Assembly: GCF_003261575.2 (NCBI RefSeq)
Contig: NZ_CP036175.1
Coordinates: 4,526,001 to 4,590,000, forward strand
Direction of reading: 5' to 3'
DNA length: 64,000 nt
From: Klebsiella huaxiensis
GTDB lineage: Bacteria; Pseudomonadota; Gammaproteobacteria; Enterobacterales; Enterobacteriaceae
The translations under genes and the position numbers were made by a program. Below the pieces are notes generated by a model that was given only the letters and a program-made list of their open reading frames with translations, made no database searches and was not told the origin of the DNA. This document shows, one piece after another, positions 39,606 through 50,300 of the stretch. Each line of letters opens with the position of its first letter. Position 1 is the stretch's first letter.

Positions 39606-40157
39606 TTAGTGGCCCGGGAAGGGAACCAGGCTGTAGCTGTTGATTCCCAACTTCTCCAGGCGCTGTTCGCCGCCCAGATCAAACAGATTGATAATAAAGG
39701 CTGCATCATGTACTTCACCGCCCAGACGACGGATCAGCTTCACGGTCGCATCGATGGTGCCGCCGGTCGCCAGCAGGTCGTCAACCACCAGTACCTTGTC
39801 GCCTTCTTTAATGGCATCAACATGGATTTCCAGCTGATCGGTACCGTATTCGAGCTCGTAGCTCTCCGCGATGGTTTCACGCGGCAACTTACGCGGCTTG
39901 CGCACTGGAACAAAGCCAACGCCCAGCGCCAGCGCAACCGGTGCGCCAAACAGGAAACCACGCGCTTCGGTGCCCACCACTTTGGTAATACCCGCGTCTT
40001 TGTAGCGCTCTGCCAGCAGTTCAATGCTAAGCGCGTAGGCTTTTGGGTCTTCCAGCAAACTGGTGACATCACGGAAAAGGATACCAGGCTTCGGGTAGTC
40101 CTGGATGCTTTGGATGCTGTTCTTCAGATATTCAAGCTGCTGTGCAGTTGCGGTCAT
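39606..40157 (-). CDS. apt: Adenine phosphoribosyltransferase Apt
   Basis: Apt makes AMP from adenine and PRPP in purine salvage. ATG 40157 gives 183 aa, as in E. coli (MTATAQQLEYLKNSIQSIQDYPKPGILFRD). The PRPP-binding signature VLVVDDLLATGGTIDATVKL is at about residues 121–140, and the N-terminal adenine-binding region contains GTEARGFLFGAPVA. It is upstream of dnaX and divergent from no other gene at this end. Confidence 0.97.
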   Translation of the reverse strand: MTATAQQLEYLKNSIQSIQDYPKPGILFRDVTSLLEDPKAYALSIELLAERYKDAGITKVVGTEARGFLFGAPVALALGVGFVPVRKPRKLPRETIAESYELEYGTDQLEIHVDAIKEGDKVLVVDDLLATGGTIDATVKLIRRLGGEVHDAAFIINLFDLGGEQRLEKLGINSYSLVPFPGH

Positions 40158-40307
40158 AAGTTTATGCCTGATTAAAACGGTGTTACTCACGGGCATGACA
40201 AACGGGCCAAAGAAACATTTGTTTAACCTTTGACCAGTCGTACCCGCGCTCGAAAACGCCAGAATTTACTGTCTGTCAGCGACAATTGCAACCATCATTA
40301 TTGTGCA

Positions 40308-40685
40308 TCAGTGCTTTTGTTGCTTTGCATCAACCACCGGAATGCGCCACATAAATATCAGCAGACAGGTGAGAATCACCAGCAGCAGGATGCGCACCCA
40401 CGTAAGATTAACCAGCCACAGGGAAATGGCAAAGGTCAGCAAAATCATCACCACCGCCCGAGGTTTAGCTCCAGGCGGCATAGCGCGGTATTTCTGCCAA
40501 TGGCGCAGGTAGCCACCAAACCACGAACGGTACAGCAGCCAGTGGTGAAAGCGCGGCGACGAGCGGGCAAAACACCAGGCCGCAAGCAGGATAAACGGCG
40601 TCGTCGGCAATAAGGGTAAAAACACGCCCAGCGTTCCTAATGCTACCGCCAGCCAGCCAATGATGATTAAAATAATACGTGGCAT
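40308..40685 (-). CDS. ybaN: DUF454 inner-membrane protein YbaN
   Basis: YbaN is a 125-aa inner-membrane protein of unknown function (DUF454). ATG 40685 gives MPRIILIIIGWLAVALGTLG. Three to four hydrophobic segments are seen with the conserved LPLLPTTPFILLAAWCFARSSPRF after the first. It diverges from priC, as in E. coli. Confidence 0.93.
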   Translation of the reverse strand: MPRIILIIIGWLAVALGTLGVFLPLLPTTPFILLAAWCFARSSPRFHHWLLYRSWFGGYLRHWQKYRAMPPGAKPRAVVMILLTFAISLWLVNLTWVRILLLVILTCLLIFMWRIPVVDAKQQKH

Positions 40686-40754
40686 AATGCGAATCGTTAT
40701 CAAAAAGATAACGCTAATGTAGCACAGTTGTTTATCTGGGTAGGGAGGAGTTAT

Positions 40755-41282
40755 TTGAAAACGGCCCGGCTTTTACACTCGCTGGAAAATCAACTGGCAG
40801 CGCTGGCAACGCAAGTTGCGCCACTGGCGGATCACGCGACGCTCAGCCCACGCTTCGATCGCCAACTGTTCCGCACCCGCAGCACGCAAATGCAGGCTTA
40901 TCTGGATGAAGCCAACGAATGCTTCACCGAGCTACAGCAGGCAGTCGAACGCCAGCAACTGCCGCAGGTCACCTGGTTGGCGGAACGTCTCGTTGCCCAG
41001 ATCGCCGCTATCAGCCGGGAAACGTCAACCTGGTCGCTACGCAACTGGGATAGCGCTTCACCCACACTAAACCGTTGGCAGCGCCGACGTCTGCAGCATC
41101 AGGAATACGAACGTAGGCTGCTGGCGATGAGAAACGATCGCCAGCGTCAGCTCGCGCAAGCCACAACCTTTGATGAACAGCAGCGGTTGGCAAAAGAAGT
41201 GGATGCCTATGCCGGACGTCTGGCCCGCTGTCGTGACGCGCTGGAGAAAATCGAATACGTACTGGCACGTTTAACCCGCTAA
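40755..41282 (+). CDS. priC: Primosomal replication protein N'' PriC (TTG start)
   Basis: PriC restarts replication at forks with leading-strand gaps by loading DnaB onto SSB-coated DNA. The start is a TTG at 40755, about 6 nt after GGGAGGAG, giving 175 aa, the E. coli length ((M)KTARLLHSLENQLA). It has helical basic sequence with WQRRRLQHQEYERRLLAM and the C-terminal AGRLARCRDALEKIEYVLARLTR. The upstream ATG of the longer ORF lies before the ribosome-binding site and is not used. Confidence 0.93.
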   Translation: MKTARLLHSLENQLAALATQVAPLADHATLSPRFDRQLFRTRSTQMQAYLDEANECFTELQQAVERQQLPQVTWLAERLVAQIAAISRETSTWSLRNWDSASPTLNRWQRRRLQHQEYERRLLAMRNDRQRQLAQATTFDEQQRLAKEVDAYAGRLARCRDALEKIEYVLARLTR

Positions 41283-41296
41283 GTGGAGGAAGAAAT

Positions 41297-41488
41297 ATGT
41301 CGCTGGAAAACGCATCAGACGAGGTCAAGCTAGCGGTCGATTTAATTATGTTGCTTGAAGAGAATAATGTCCCAGCGCAAACCGTGCTAGCTGCGTTGGA
41401 GATTATTCGTCGTGACTATGAAAACAAAGTAAAAAGTGCGGAAGAAGCCTCTCAAAACACGCAAAACACGCAAAACACGCAAAAGTAG
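41297..41488 (+). CDS. ybaM: Small protein YbaM with tandem-repeat tail
   Basis: YbaM is a small DUF2496 protein of unknown function. ATG 41297 after GTGGAGGAAG gives MSLENASDEVKLAVDLIMLLEENNVPAQTVL, as in E. coli, but the length is 63 aa and not 53. The extra C-terminus (QNTQNTQNTQK) is encoded by three copies of the 9-bp unit CAAAACACG (41453–41479) plus a partial copy, a likely slippage product. Confidence 0.92.
   Translation: MSLENASDEVKLAVDLIMLLEENNVPAQTVLAALEIIRRDYENKVKSAEEASQNTQNTQNTQK
41453..41484 (+). repeat. 9-bp tandem repeat CAAAACACG x3 in ybaM
   Basis: Units are at 41453–41461, 41462–41470 and 41471–41479 followed by CAAAA. Each unit adds three residues in frame (QNT). Confidence 0.9.
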
Positions 41489-41785
41489 TCTATTACCGGA
41501 TCGTTGAAGGTGCCAGAGGTCAGCTATATCCTGCAGGCGGGAACCACGGAAAAGCCCGAGCCTCTCATTCGCGAGCTGGCGAAACAGTCGCCCAGGCATA
41601 AGGAGCCACTGATGACGATTGCCGAATGGCGGGAAGAGGAAGGTCGTAAAAAAGGTTTACTGGAAGGCCGTCAAGAAATCTCGCGCAGCATTGCCCTGAA
41701 AATGCTCGCCAGCGGGCTGGATGCCGGGATGATAATGGAAATGACCGGACTGAGTCAGGAAGAACTCTCCTCTCTCACCCCATAA
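41489..41785 (+). pseudogene. C-terminal fragment of an Rpn-family (transposase_31-type) nuclease
   Basis: The reading frame continues in the ybaM frame directly after its stop. It encodes REEEGRKKGLLEGRQEISRSIALKMLASGLDAGMIMEMTGLSQEELS, matching the C-terminal tail of Rpn recombination-promoting nucleases (helical repeats rich in EG, then MTGLS.EEL). The N-terminal PD-(D/E)XK nuclease domain is absent, so I treat it as a remnant. A TTG at 41504 could start a 93-aa peptide, but no ribosome-binding site supports this. Confidence 0.7.
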
Positions 41786-41793
41786 AACTAAGA

Positions 41794-41815
41794 GGGGCGG
41801 CATGCTTACCGCCCC
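41794..41815 (-). terminator. Terminator of mscK
   Basis: GGGGCGG (41794–41800) and CCGCCCC (41809–41815) form a GC-rich stem. In the minus direction it is followed by TCTTAGTTTTA, 8 bp after the mscK stop. Confidence 0.7.
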
Positions 41816-41822
41816 AGTAACC

Positions 41823-44800
41823 TTAACCTATCGCCGGAGCCGCATCGCCCCCATTTGCATCACGCTTCACCTCAGTGATTTCATCGCCCTTCTCATTACG
41901 CAAATGAACTTCCAGTTGGTTAAAGGCGATATTGATATCATTCTCCCGACACAAGCGATCGATAGCGCGGTTTAATTCATCTACCGCGTAGCTACGATCG
42001 CGCAGTTCGCGCACGTACAGGCGCAGTTCGTGATCGAGCGTACTGGCACCAAAGGTGGTAAAGAAGACCGACGGCGCGGGCTCTTGCATCACTTTAGGAT
42101 GCTCATGCGCAGCCTGTAGCAGAACTTCTTTCACCTTATCCAGGTCGGAACCATAGGCCACGCCCAAGCGGATGACGACGCGGGTCACGGTGTCGGAAAG
42201 CGACCAGTTAATCAAACGCTCCGTAACGAAGGCTTTATTCGGGATAATCACTTCTTTGCGGTCAAAGTCAGTGATCGTCGTGGCGCGGATGCGGATCTTA
42301 CTGACGGTGCCGGAGAACGTACCGATGGTCACCGTATCGCCAATACGAACTGGGCGTTCGAACAAGATAATCAGACCGGAGACAAAGTTACCAAAAATTT
42401 CCTGCAGGCCGAAGCCTAAACCAACCGACAGCGCTGCTGCCAACCACTGCAGCTTATCCCACGAAACGCCCAGCGAACCAAAGACTGTCATCGCGCCAAT
42501 AACAATAATGGCGTAGTTCAGGATCGTGGTAATCGCATATGACGCCCCCTGACGCATATTCAACCGTGAGAGCACCAGGACTTCCAGTAGCCCTGGTAGG
42601 TTGCGAATTAACGCCCAGGCCACCATGGACGCCACAATCGCAAACAGCAAGCTGCCCATGGTGACGCTTTTTATGGCACTGACCCCGGCCTCTGTACCGT
42701 TGTAGTGCCAAAGCGTAATACTGTCGAGATAAGCAAAAACGGTGATCAGATCCGACCAAATAGCCCAGAACAACACGCCGAACAGCGCGATCATTACCAA
42801 CATCGTAATACGCAACGTCTGCTGGTTAACCTGCTCCAGTGCTATCGTCGGTTCCTCCTGTGGCTCAGCGCCTTCGGCCCCTTCTTTAACCAGGTGCTGA
42901 CGGCGCGCCAGCGCCCGACGCCAGGCGATGCGTCGGGCAGCTACGCTCAAACCACGCAGCACGGTCTGGTACAGTAGATTCCACAACATCACCAGATAAA
43001 CGGTTTCAATCCAGCGACCCGCAAGACGCAGCGTGGTGTAGAAGTAGCCCGTTGCCGTCAAAATCATCAGCGCAATCGGCACAATCGACAGTACGGTCAC
43101 GGTGATTAGACGCAGACCGTGGGACTCTTTATCTCGCCAGCTTTCACGAAATATTGGCCAGACGAGAACCGCAATCAGCAGCAGGTTGAGGAAAATAACG
43201 AACTGCCCCAGCACATCGTCCATCAGATGCAGCGGCGACAGTTCCGACATCACCGACCAGAAATTCAGTGGCAGTAGCGCAAGGCTGACGCGCACAATTT
43301 GCCGCCGCCAGTGGCTGGTCAACTGTGATGGCATATTGAAGTGGCTCACCGCCACGCCGTCTTTTTCCAGCACCTTCCAGCACAGGCCAAATACCAGCCA
43401 GAAAATCGCCAGCTTTTTGCTATAGGCCCACAGCAAATCGCTGATATTCAGCTGCATCGTTAGCAGAATCAGACCAATGGCCAGAATCAACAACACCACT
43501 GGCAGCGCTCGAATCAGATCGATGAGAATCGCTTTCGGCGTATGAAGCTGAGTGTCATTGCGTAGTTGTCCGACCTGCGATGCCAGCTTCGCCTGATACG
43601 CTTTAAGCCATTTCAGACGCCAGCGAATCAGCCCGGCAATCAGCAATAGCGGCAAACCGGCGAGAAATGCAATAAATACCGCAGGCCAGGCCTTTTCCCA
43701 GTTTACGGTGATTTTCATCGCCTTAAACTGACCTTGCAGCGCTTCCGGGAAGGCTTTAATCCATTCCCAATCCATCGGACGGTTACTGTTGACCCAGAAA
43801 ATCTGCTGCGTCAGGATGGCTTTGAGGTTGGTCGAGACGCTCATTAACTGCTGCTGGTTGATTTGCAGGTTAATCGCCATCATCAACTGATTGCCAAGCT
43901 GTTTATTAAACTGATCGAGCAGCTCCCGGCGCATATCAATCAGCTCCAGCAGAGCATCATGCACTTCGGGGTTAACATCGCTGCTATGCCCTTCTTCCAG
44001 TTTCGCAACGTAAGCATCACTCTGGAACAACGCGTCTCGCTGCTGGTTAACCTCAAACTGCTCAAGGCGCAGGTCAGCGATGCGGTTAGTCATATCGCTC
44101 AGTTCATCCGCCGAGGGCAGCGTCTGTTGTTGCTGGTAAAGAATGCGCGACAGTAACAGGCTGCCTTTCAGCACCGAGATCTGCTCTTTAATATCGCGTT
44201 CAGACTGTAAAGCGCGATCGAGCCAGGTCTTTACCTTGATATTACGCTGGACCAGCTGATTGCCGTTTTCCGTTGCTGAAATAAGTTTTTCACTAAGCTG
44301 ATGGTTAATATCCAGCTCTTGTTTCACCAGCGGGTTAGTCTGAATCTTTGCTGCTTCATCTGGAGAAACCGCCTCCTGAGCAGTCTTCTCAGTGAGCGTT
44401 AAGCGCTTAGTGTTGACAGCTTCTTGCAATAACTGAAGCTGATGCTGTAAACGGTTACTATTGGCGGTAACATAATCACGCTGCTTTTGCAGGGTATCCT
44501 GCAGCACCGTGTTGCCTTCCAGACTTTTGCGCTGCTGATCGATCTGCGCGTTCAGTAAAGCCTGCTGTACCAGCAGCAAATTCTGCTGAGTGGGGCGCAA
44601 CGCTTCCTCGCCTGTCGAAGTGCCATTCAGACGATTACGGATTTGCTGGAGCTGCTGAGAAGCTGAATACATCGCATTTTGCACGCGCTCCGGCTGTGTC
44701 TGCAGGGAGACTAACTGGCTGTTATAAGTTGCCAGATCGTTCTGTGCATTTTGTAGATCGTCCAGCGTCTGAGAAACGCGCGATTCCAGCTGACGCAGTG

Positions 44801-45167
44801 ACAAGGAGCTCAACGTTTTTCGCGTCGCCTCATCATCAGTAGCATCGCTCAATGCATTCAGGCTATCGATGGCCTGATTCATTTTAGCAGGGGCCTGAGC
44901 GACCTGCTGACGCAGTTGGGCCGTTTCCGACTTTATGCGTTCAATTTTATCGAGAGTTTCCAGTGTCTGAGTCAGGTCCTGCTGAACCAGCTTATCCTGC
45001 GGGGTCAGATCTTTTTGCTTATTCAGCGTGTTGAGTTGACTTTGGACTTCGGCACGTTCAGGTAAATCAGCCGCTAGCGCCTGGTTGACGCTGATACAGC
45101 CGACGAAAAAAATCAGGGTAAAAATAAAAGCGGAAATGGCATTTCGCCAACGGATAGTATGCAGCAT
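41823..45167 (-). CDS. mscK: Potassium-dependent mechanosensitive channel MscK (KefA)
   Basis: MscK opens under membrane tension and high external K+, releasing solutes during osmotic downshock. ATG 45167 gives 1114 aa (E. coli 1120). A signal sequence (AISAFIFTLIFFVGCISVNQALA) precedes a large periplasmic coiled-coil region (about residues 40–470), followed by several membrane helices and the C-terminal MscS-like pore: GLGFGLQEIFGNFVSGLIILFERPVRIGD and a beta domain (VTIGTFSGTVSKIRIRATTITDFD). The further upstream extension in the ORF would cover the acrR gap and lacks support. Confidence 0.96.
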   Translation of the reverse strand: MLHTIRWRNAISAFIFTLIFFVGCISVNQALAADLPERAEVQSQLNTLNKQKDLTPQDKLVQQDLTQTLETLDKIERIKSETAQLRQQVAQAPAKMNQAIDSLNALSDATDDEATRKTLSSLSLRQLESRVSQTLDDLQNAQNDLATYNSQLVSLQTQPERVQNAMYSASQQLQQIRNRLNGTSTGEEALRPTQQNLLLVQQALLNAQIDQQRKSLEGNTVLQDTLQKQRDYVTANSNRLQHQLQLLQEAVNTKRLTLTEKTAQEAVSPDEAAKIQTNPLVKQELDINHQLSEKLISATENGNQLVQRNIKVKTWLDRALQSERDIKEQISVLKGSLLLSRILYQQQQTLPSADELSDMTNRIADLRLEQFEVNQQRDALFQSDAYVAKLEEGHSSDVNPEVHDALLELIDMRRELLDQFNKQLGNQLMMAINLQINQQQLMSVSTNLKAILTQQIFWVNSNRPMDWEWIKAFPEALQGQFKAMKITVNWEKAWPAVFIAFLAGLPLLLIAGLIRWRLKWLKAYQAKLASQVGQLRNDTQLHTPKAILIDLIRALPVVLLILAIGLILLTMQLNISDLLWAYSKKLAIFWLVFGLCWKVLEKDGVAVSHFNMPSQLTSHWRRQIVRVSLALLPLNFWSVMSELSPLHLMDDVLGQFVIFLNLLLIAVLVWPIFRESWRDKESHGLRLITVTVLSIVPIALMILTATGYFYTTLRLAGRWIETVYLVMLWNLLYQTVLRGLSVAARRIAWRRALARRQHLVKEGAEGAEPQEEPTIALEQVNQQTLRITMLVMIALFGVLFWAIWSDLITVFAYLDSITLWHYNGTEAGVSAIKSVTMGSLLFAIVASMVAWALIRNLPGLLEVLVLSRLNMRQGASYAITTILNYAIIVIGAMTVFGSLGVSWDKLQWLAAALSVGLGFGLQEIFGNFVSGLIILFERPVRIGDTVTIGTFSGTVSKIRIRATTITDFDRKEVIIPNKAFVTERLINWSLSDTVTRVVIRLGVAYGSDLDKVKEVLLQAAHEHPKVMQEPAPSVFFTTFGASTLDHELRLYVRELRDRSYAVDELNRAIDRLCRENDINIAFNQLEVHLRNEKGDEITEVKRDANGGDAAPAIG

Positions 45168-45297
45168 AGTGTTAACATGAGTGGTTGCAAAAGCCGGAGA
45201 ATACCGGGGATCGTCGCAGCGCGAAGGATAGCACTTATGACATCGCGCGAATAGCGGCGAAAAGCAGGAAATATTGGCTATTTCTCTGCTGACGCGC

Positions 45298-45948
45298 TTA
45301 AGCTTCGACTCCTTCTGGAGCTCGTAGAGAAGGGCAGAATTGATACATTTCGAGCAGCGTCGCGACGTACTCTCGCGCATCTTTTTGCAGATCGAAGGCG
45401 TTCGGCGCCAATAGCCAGTTTTCCATCAGGCCCGAAAGATAGCTGCGCATCAGTATTGCCGCTCTCCGGGTGAGCAAATTGGCAGGCAACATCTTTGCCG
45501 CAATACATTCCTTTAATGTTTGTTCGATGCGATCATAGCTCTCCAGGCACATACTTCGCTGAGCCTGTTGAAGCGTTACCATTTCACCAACGAATTCACA
45601 TTTATGGAAGATGATTTCCATCATCAACCGCCTGCGTTTTTCTGTCACAGTGGCTTCAAGGATATACACTAAGATCTCGCGAACGACTGACAGTGGATCG
45701 TTAGGGAATTTTGCCCGATACTCAACTTCGAGGTCACTAATACTGGCTTCCGAAAGTACCCATATTTCATTAAATAAATCTGATTTATTTTTGAAATGCC
45801 AGTAGATAGCGCCCCTTGTCACGCCAGCGGCTTTTGCAATTGCGGCCAACGAGGTGGATGATACGCCTTGCTGCGAAAACAAACGCAGAGCAACATCCAG
45901 AATCTGTTGCCGGGTCTCAAGCGCCTGTTGTTTGGTTTTTCGTGCCAT
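45298..45948 (-). CDS. acrR: TetR-family repressor AcrR of the AcrAB pump
   Basis: AcrR represses acrAB and itself and is released by drug ligands. The 216-aa protein carries the N-terminal TetR helix-turn-helix (TSLAAIAKAAGVTRGAIYWHF at about residues 30–50) with the ligand domain behind. It starts MARKTKQQALETRQQILDVALRLF, as in E. coli. It appears intact, with no truncation of the type that causes pump overexpression. The C-terminus differs from K. pneumoniae AcrR as I recall it, which points to another Klebsiella species. Confidence 0.96.
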   Translation of the reverse strand: MARKTKQQALETRQQILDVALRLFSQQGVSSTSLAAIAKAAGVTRGAIYWHFKNKSDLFNEIWVLSEASISDLEVEYRAKFPNDPLSVVREILVYILEATVTEKRRRLMMEIIFHKCEFVGEMVTLQQAQRSMCLESYDRIEQTLKECIAAKMLPANLLTRRAAILMRSYLSGLMENWLLAPNAFDLQKDAREYVATLLEMYQFCPSLRAPEGVEA

Positions 45949-45976
45949 AGGTCGATGAGTTTACAGAGGTTACGTT

Positions 45977-46000
45977 TACATACATTTGTGAATGTATGTA
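45977..46000. promoter_or_regulatory. AcrR operator between acrR and acrA
   Basis: A 24-bp palindrome with half-sites TACATACATT and AATGTATGTA, around TGTG, lies in the 142-bp divergent region. It equals the AcrR box of E. coli. Confidence 0.94.
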
Positions 46001-46090
46001 CCATAGCATGACCATAATAGAAACACAGCAGTGGGTTTGTGGTCGATTGAGCCACTGAACAATTTGAAATTGGACACTCGAGGTTTACAT

Positions 46091-47284
46091 ATGAACAAAA
46101 ACAGAGGGTTAACGCCTCTGGCGGTCGTTCTGATGCTCTCAGGCAGCTTAGCGCTAACAGGATGTGACGACAAACCGGCTCAGCAAGGGGCCCAACAAAT
46201 GCCGGAAGTCGGTATTGTGACGCTCAAATCCGCTCCGCTACAAATCACAACTGAACTGCCAGGTCGCACCAGCGCTTATCGCGTTGCGGAAGTTCGCCCT
46301 CAGGTCAGTGGCATTATTCTGAAACGTAACTTCACTGAAGGCAGCGATATTCAGGCTGGCGTGTCTCTTTATCAAATTGATCCGGCGACCTATCAGGCCA
46401 CCTATGAAAGCGCAAAAGGTGATTTAGCAAAAGCGCAAGCTGCGGCAAATATGGACCAGTTGACGGTAAAACGTTATCAGAAACTGCTAGGCACTAAATA
46501 CATTAGCCAACAGGATTACGATACTGCCGTTGCAGCCGCTCAGCAGAGTAATGCTGCAGTGGTCGCCGCCAAAGCTGCTGTAGAAACTGCACGCATCAAT
46601 CTGGCATACACCAAAGTCACCTCTCCTATCAGCGGTCGCATTGGTAAATCCGCTGTAACCGAAGGCGCCCTGGTGCAAAACGGCCAAACCACTGCGCTGG
46701 CTACCGTGCAGCAGCTTGATCCTATTTATGTCGACGTGACTCAATCAAGCAATGATTTTCTGCGTTTAAAACAAGAGTTAGCCAACGGCAAACTGCAGCA
46801 GGAAAACGGTAAAGCGAAGGTTGAGCTGGTCACTAACGACGGCCTTACCTACCCGCAGGGCGGTACGCTGGAGTTTTCCGACGTCACCGTTGACCAGACT
46901 ACCGGCTCTATCACGCTGCGCGCTATCTTCCCCAACCCGGATCACACTCTGCTACCTGGAATGTTCGTCCGTGCACGTCTGGAAGAAGGTGTAAACCCTG
47001 ATGCTATGCTGGTTCCTCAGCAGGGCGTAACTCGTACGCCACGCGGTGATGCGAGCGCCATGGTTGTTGGCGAAGGCGATAAAGTCGAAGTCCGTCAGAT
47101 TACCGCCACTCAGGCAATTGGCGACAAATGGCTGGTCACCGAAGGTTTGAAAACGGGCGATCGCGTGATCATCACTGGTCTGCAAAAAATCAAACCAGGC
47201 GTACAGGTAAAAGCGCAGGAAGTCGTTTCTGACGATAAACAGCAAGCCGCTGGCAATGCTCAGTCAGAACAACCCAAGTCTTAA
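46091..47284 (+). CDS. acrA: Multidrug efflux periplasmic adaptor AcrA
   Basis: AcrA joins AcrB to TolC in the tripartite RND pump. ATG 46091 gives 397 aa (MNKNRGLTPLAVVLMLSG), with a lipoprotein signal: the lipobox LTGC makes Cys 24 the lipidated residue. Then come the lipoyl/alpha-hairpin region (KAQAAANMDQLTVKRYQKLLG...), beta-barrel (GALVQNGQTTALATVQQLDPIYVDV) and membrane-proximal domains. It is the first gene of acrAB; tolC is elsewhere. Confidence 0.98.
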   Translation: MNKNRGLTPLAVVLMLSGSLALTGCDDKPAQQGAQQMPEVGIVTLKSAPLQITTELPGRTSAYRVAEVRPQVSGIILKRNFTEGSDIQAGVSLYQIDPATYQATYESAKGDLAKAQAAANMDQLTVKRYQKLLGTKYISQQDYDTAVAAAQQSNAAVVAAKAAVETARINLAYTKVTSPISGRIGKSAVTEGALVQNGQTTALATVQQLDPIYVDVTQSSNDFLRLKQELANGKLQQENGKAKVELVTNDGLTYPQGGTLEFSDVTVDQTTGSITLRAIFPNPDHTLLPGMFVRARLEEGVNPDAMLVPQQGVTRTPRGDASAMVVGEGDKVEVRQITATQAIGDKWLVTEGLKTGDRVIITGLQKIKPGVQVKAQEVVSDDKQQAAGNAQSEQPKS

Positions 47285-47306
47285 CTTAAACAGGAGCCGT
47301 TAAGAC

Positions 47307-50300
47307 ATGCCTAATTTCTTTATCGATCGCCCCATATTTGCATGGGTGATCGCCATTATTATCATGCTGGCTGGGGGACTTTCGATCCTCAAATTGCCGA
47401 TAGCGCAATATCCAACGATTGCGCCTCCGGCAATTTCCATCACAGCCATGTACCCCGGTGCTGATGCAGAAACCGTGCAGAACACCGTAACTCAGGTTAT
47501 CGAACAGAACATGAACGGTATCGATCACCTGATGTACATGTCATCAAATGGCGACTCCACTGGTACGGCGACAATCACCCTCACCTTTGAATCCGGTACC
47601 GATCCGGATATCGCTCAGGTTCAGGTACAGAACAAGCTGGCACTTGCAACACCGTTGTTGCCGCAAGAAGTACAGCAACAGGGTATTAGCGTTGAAAAGG
47701 CATCCAGCAGCTTCCTGATGGTTGTCGGCGTTATCAATACCAACGGCACCATGAATCAGGATGACATTTCTGACTATGTTGCTGCCAACATGAAGGATGC
47801 CATTAGCCGTACCAGCGGCGTAGGTGACGTGCAGCTATTTGGCTCCCAATACGCCATGCGTATCTGGATGGATCCAAACAAACTGAACAACTTCCAGCTA
47901 ACGCCGGTTGACGTGATTAGCGCCCTGAAAGCGCAGAACGCCCAGGTTGCGGCAGGTCAGTTAGGCGGTACGCCACCGGTGAAAGGCCAGCAGTTGAATG
48001 CCTCCATCGTGGCGCAGACTCGTCTGACTAATACTGAAGAGTTCGGCAACATTCTGTTGAAGGTCAACCAGGATGGTTCCCAGGTTCGTCTGCGCGATGT
48101 CGCGAGGATTGAATTGGGTGGTGAAAACTACGATGTCATCGCAAAGTTTAACGGCCAGCCGGCTTCCGGTCTGGGGATTAAACTGGCGACTGGTGCGAAC
48201 GCCCTGGATACCGCTAACGCCATTCGTGCTGAGCTGGTGAAGATGGAGCCGTTCTTCCCTTCAGGACTGAAAATCGTTTACCCATATGACACCACTCCAT
48301 TCGTTAAAATATCTATTAACGAAGTGGTGAAAACGCTGGTTGAAGCGATCCTGTTGGTGTTCCTGGTCATGTACCTGTTCCTGCAGAACTTCCGCGCGAC
48401 GCTGATTCCGACGATCGCGGTACCGGTTGTATTGCTGGGGACCTTTGCGATACTTGCTGCGTTTGGCTTCTCGATAAACACCCTCACTATGTTTGGTATG
48501 GTGCTCGCCATCGGTCTACTCGTGGATGATGCCATCGTGGTGGTGGAAAACGTCGAGCGTGTTATGGCTGAGGAAGGGCTACCGCCGAAGGAGGCAACGC
48601 GTAAATCAATGGGCCAGATTCAAGGCGCATTGGTGGGCATCGCGATGGTGCTTTCGGCAGTATTTATCCCGATGGCCTTCTTCGGCGGCTCTACCGGTGC
48701 GATTTATCGTCAGTTCTCTATCACTATCGTTTCGGCCATGGCGCTGTCGGTACTGGTAGCGCTGATCCTGACCCCGGCGCTTTGCGCCACGATGCTTAAA
48801 CCCGTCGCGAAAGGCAGCCATGGTGCAACCACCGGCTTCTTTGGCTGGTTTAACCGCATGTTTGATAAGAGCACGCATCACTACACCGATAGCGTAGGCA
48901 ACATTCTGCGCAGTACCGGTCGTTATCTGGTGCTATATCTGATCATCGTAGTGGGAATGGCTTGGTTGTTCGTGCGTCTGCCAAGTTCCTTCCTGCCAGA
49001 CGAAGATCAGGGCGTGTTCCTCAGCATGGCGCAGCTACCTGCCGGGGCAACTCAGGAGCGTACGCAAAAAGTTCTGGATGAGATGACCAACTACTATCTC
49101 ACCAAAGAGAAAGACAACGTTGAATCAGTATTCGCCGTTAACGGCTTTGGTTTCGCGGGTCGCGGACAAAACACCGGTATCGCGTTCGTTTCTCTGAAAG
49201 ACTGGAGTCAGCGTCCAGGCGACGAGAACAAGGTTGAGGCGATTACAGGTCGAGCAATGGGCTACTTCTCGCAAATTAAAGACGCAATGGTCTTCGCCTT
49301 TAACCTGCCAGCTATTGTCGAACTGGGTACCGCTACCGGCTTTGACTTCCAGCTGATCGATCAGGCTGGATTGGGTCACGAAAAACTCACTCAGGCACGT
49401 AACCAGCTCTTTGGCATGATTGCGCAGCATCCTGACGTATTAAGTGGCGTTCGTCCAAACGGCCTGGAAGATACACCGCAGTTTAAGGTCGATATCGATC
49501 AGGAAAAAGCGCAGGCTCTCGGCGTTTCGATTAGCGATATCAACACCACACTGGGTTCGGCCTGGGGTGGTAGCTATGTCAACGACTTTATCGACCGTGG
49601 TCGCGTCAAGAAAGTCTATATCATGTCCGAAGCCAAATACCGTATGCTGCCAGAAGATATTGGCAACTGGTACGTGCGCGGTAGCGATGGACAGATGGTG
49701 CCGTTCTCCGCCTTCTCCACTTCACGCTGGGAATATGGATCTCCGCGTCTGGAACGCTATAACGGTCTGCCATCAATGGAAATCCTCGGTCAAGCAACGC
49801 CTGGTAAGAGTACCGGTGAAGCAATGAACCTGATGGAGGAGCTGGCGGGCAAACTGCCTTCTGGTATTGGCTACGACTGGACCGGTATGTCCTATCAGGA
49901 ACGGTTGTCCGGCAACCAGGCACCTGCGCTCTACGCGATCTCGCTGATTGTCGTATTCCTGTGCCTGGCGGCATTGTATGAGAGCTGGTCAATTCCGTTC
50001 TCGGTCATGCTGGTCGTTCCGCTCGGGGTTGTTGGTGCACTGCTGGCGGCAACTTTCCGCGGGCTGACTAATGACGTCTACTTCCAGGTTGGTCTGCTAA
50101 CAACCATTGGTCTGTCGGCGAAGAACGCGATTCTTATCGTTGAATTCGCCAAAGACCTAATGGATAAAGAAGGTAAAGGCCTGATTGAAGCGACGCTCGA
50201 AGCGGTACGTATGCGTCTACGTCCGATCCTGATGACCTCACTGGCATTTATCCTGGGGGTAATGCCGCTGGTTATTAGCTCTGGGGCAGGCTCCGGTGCG

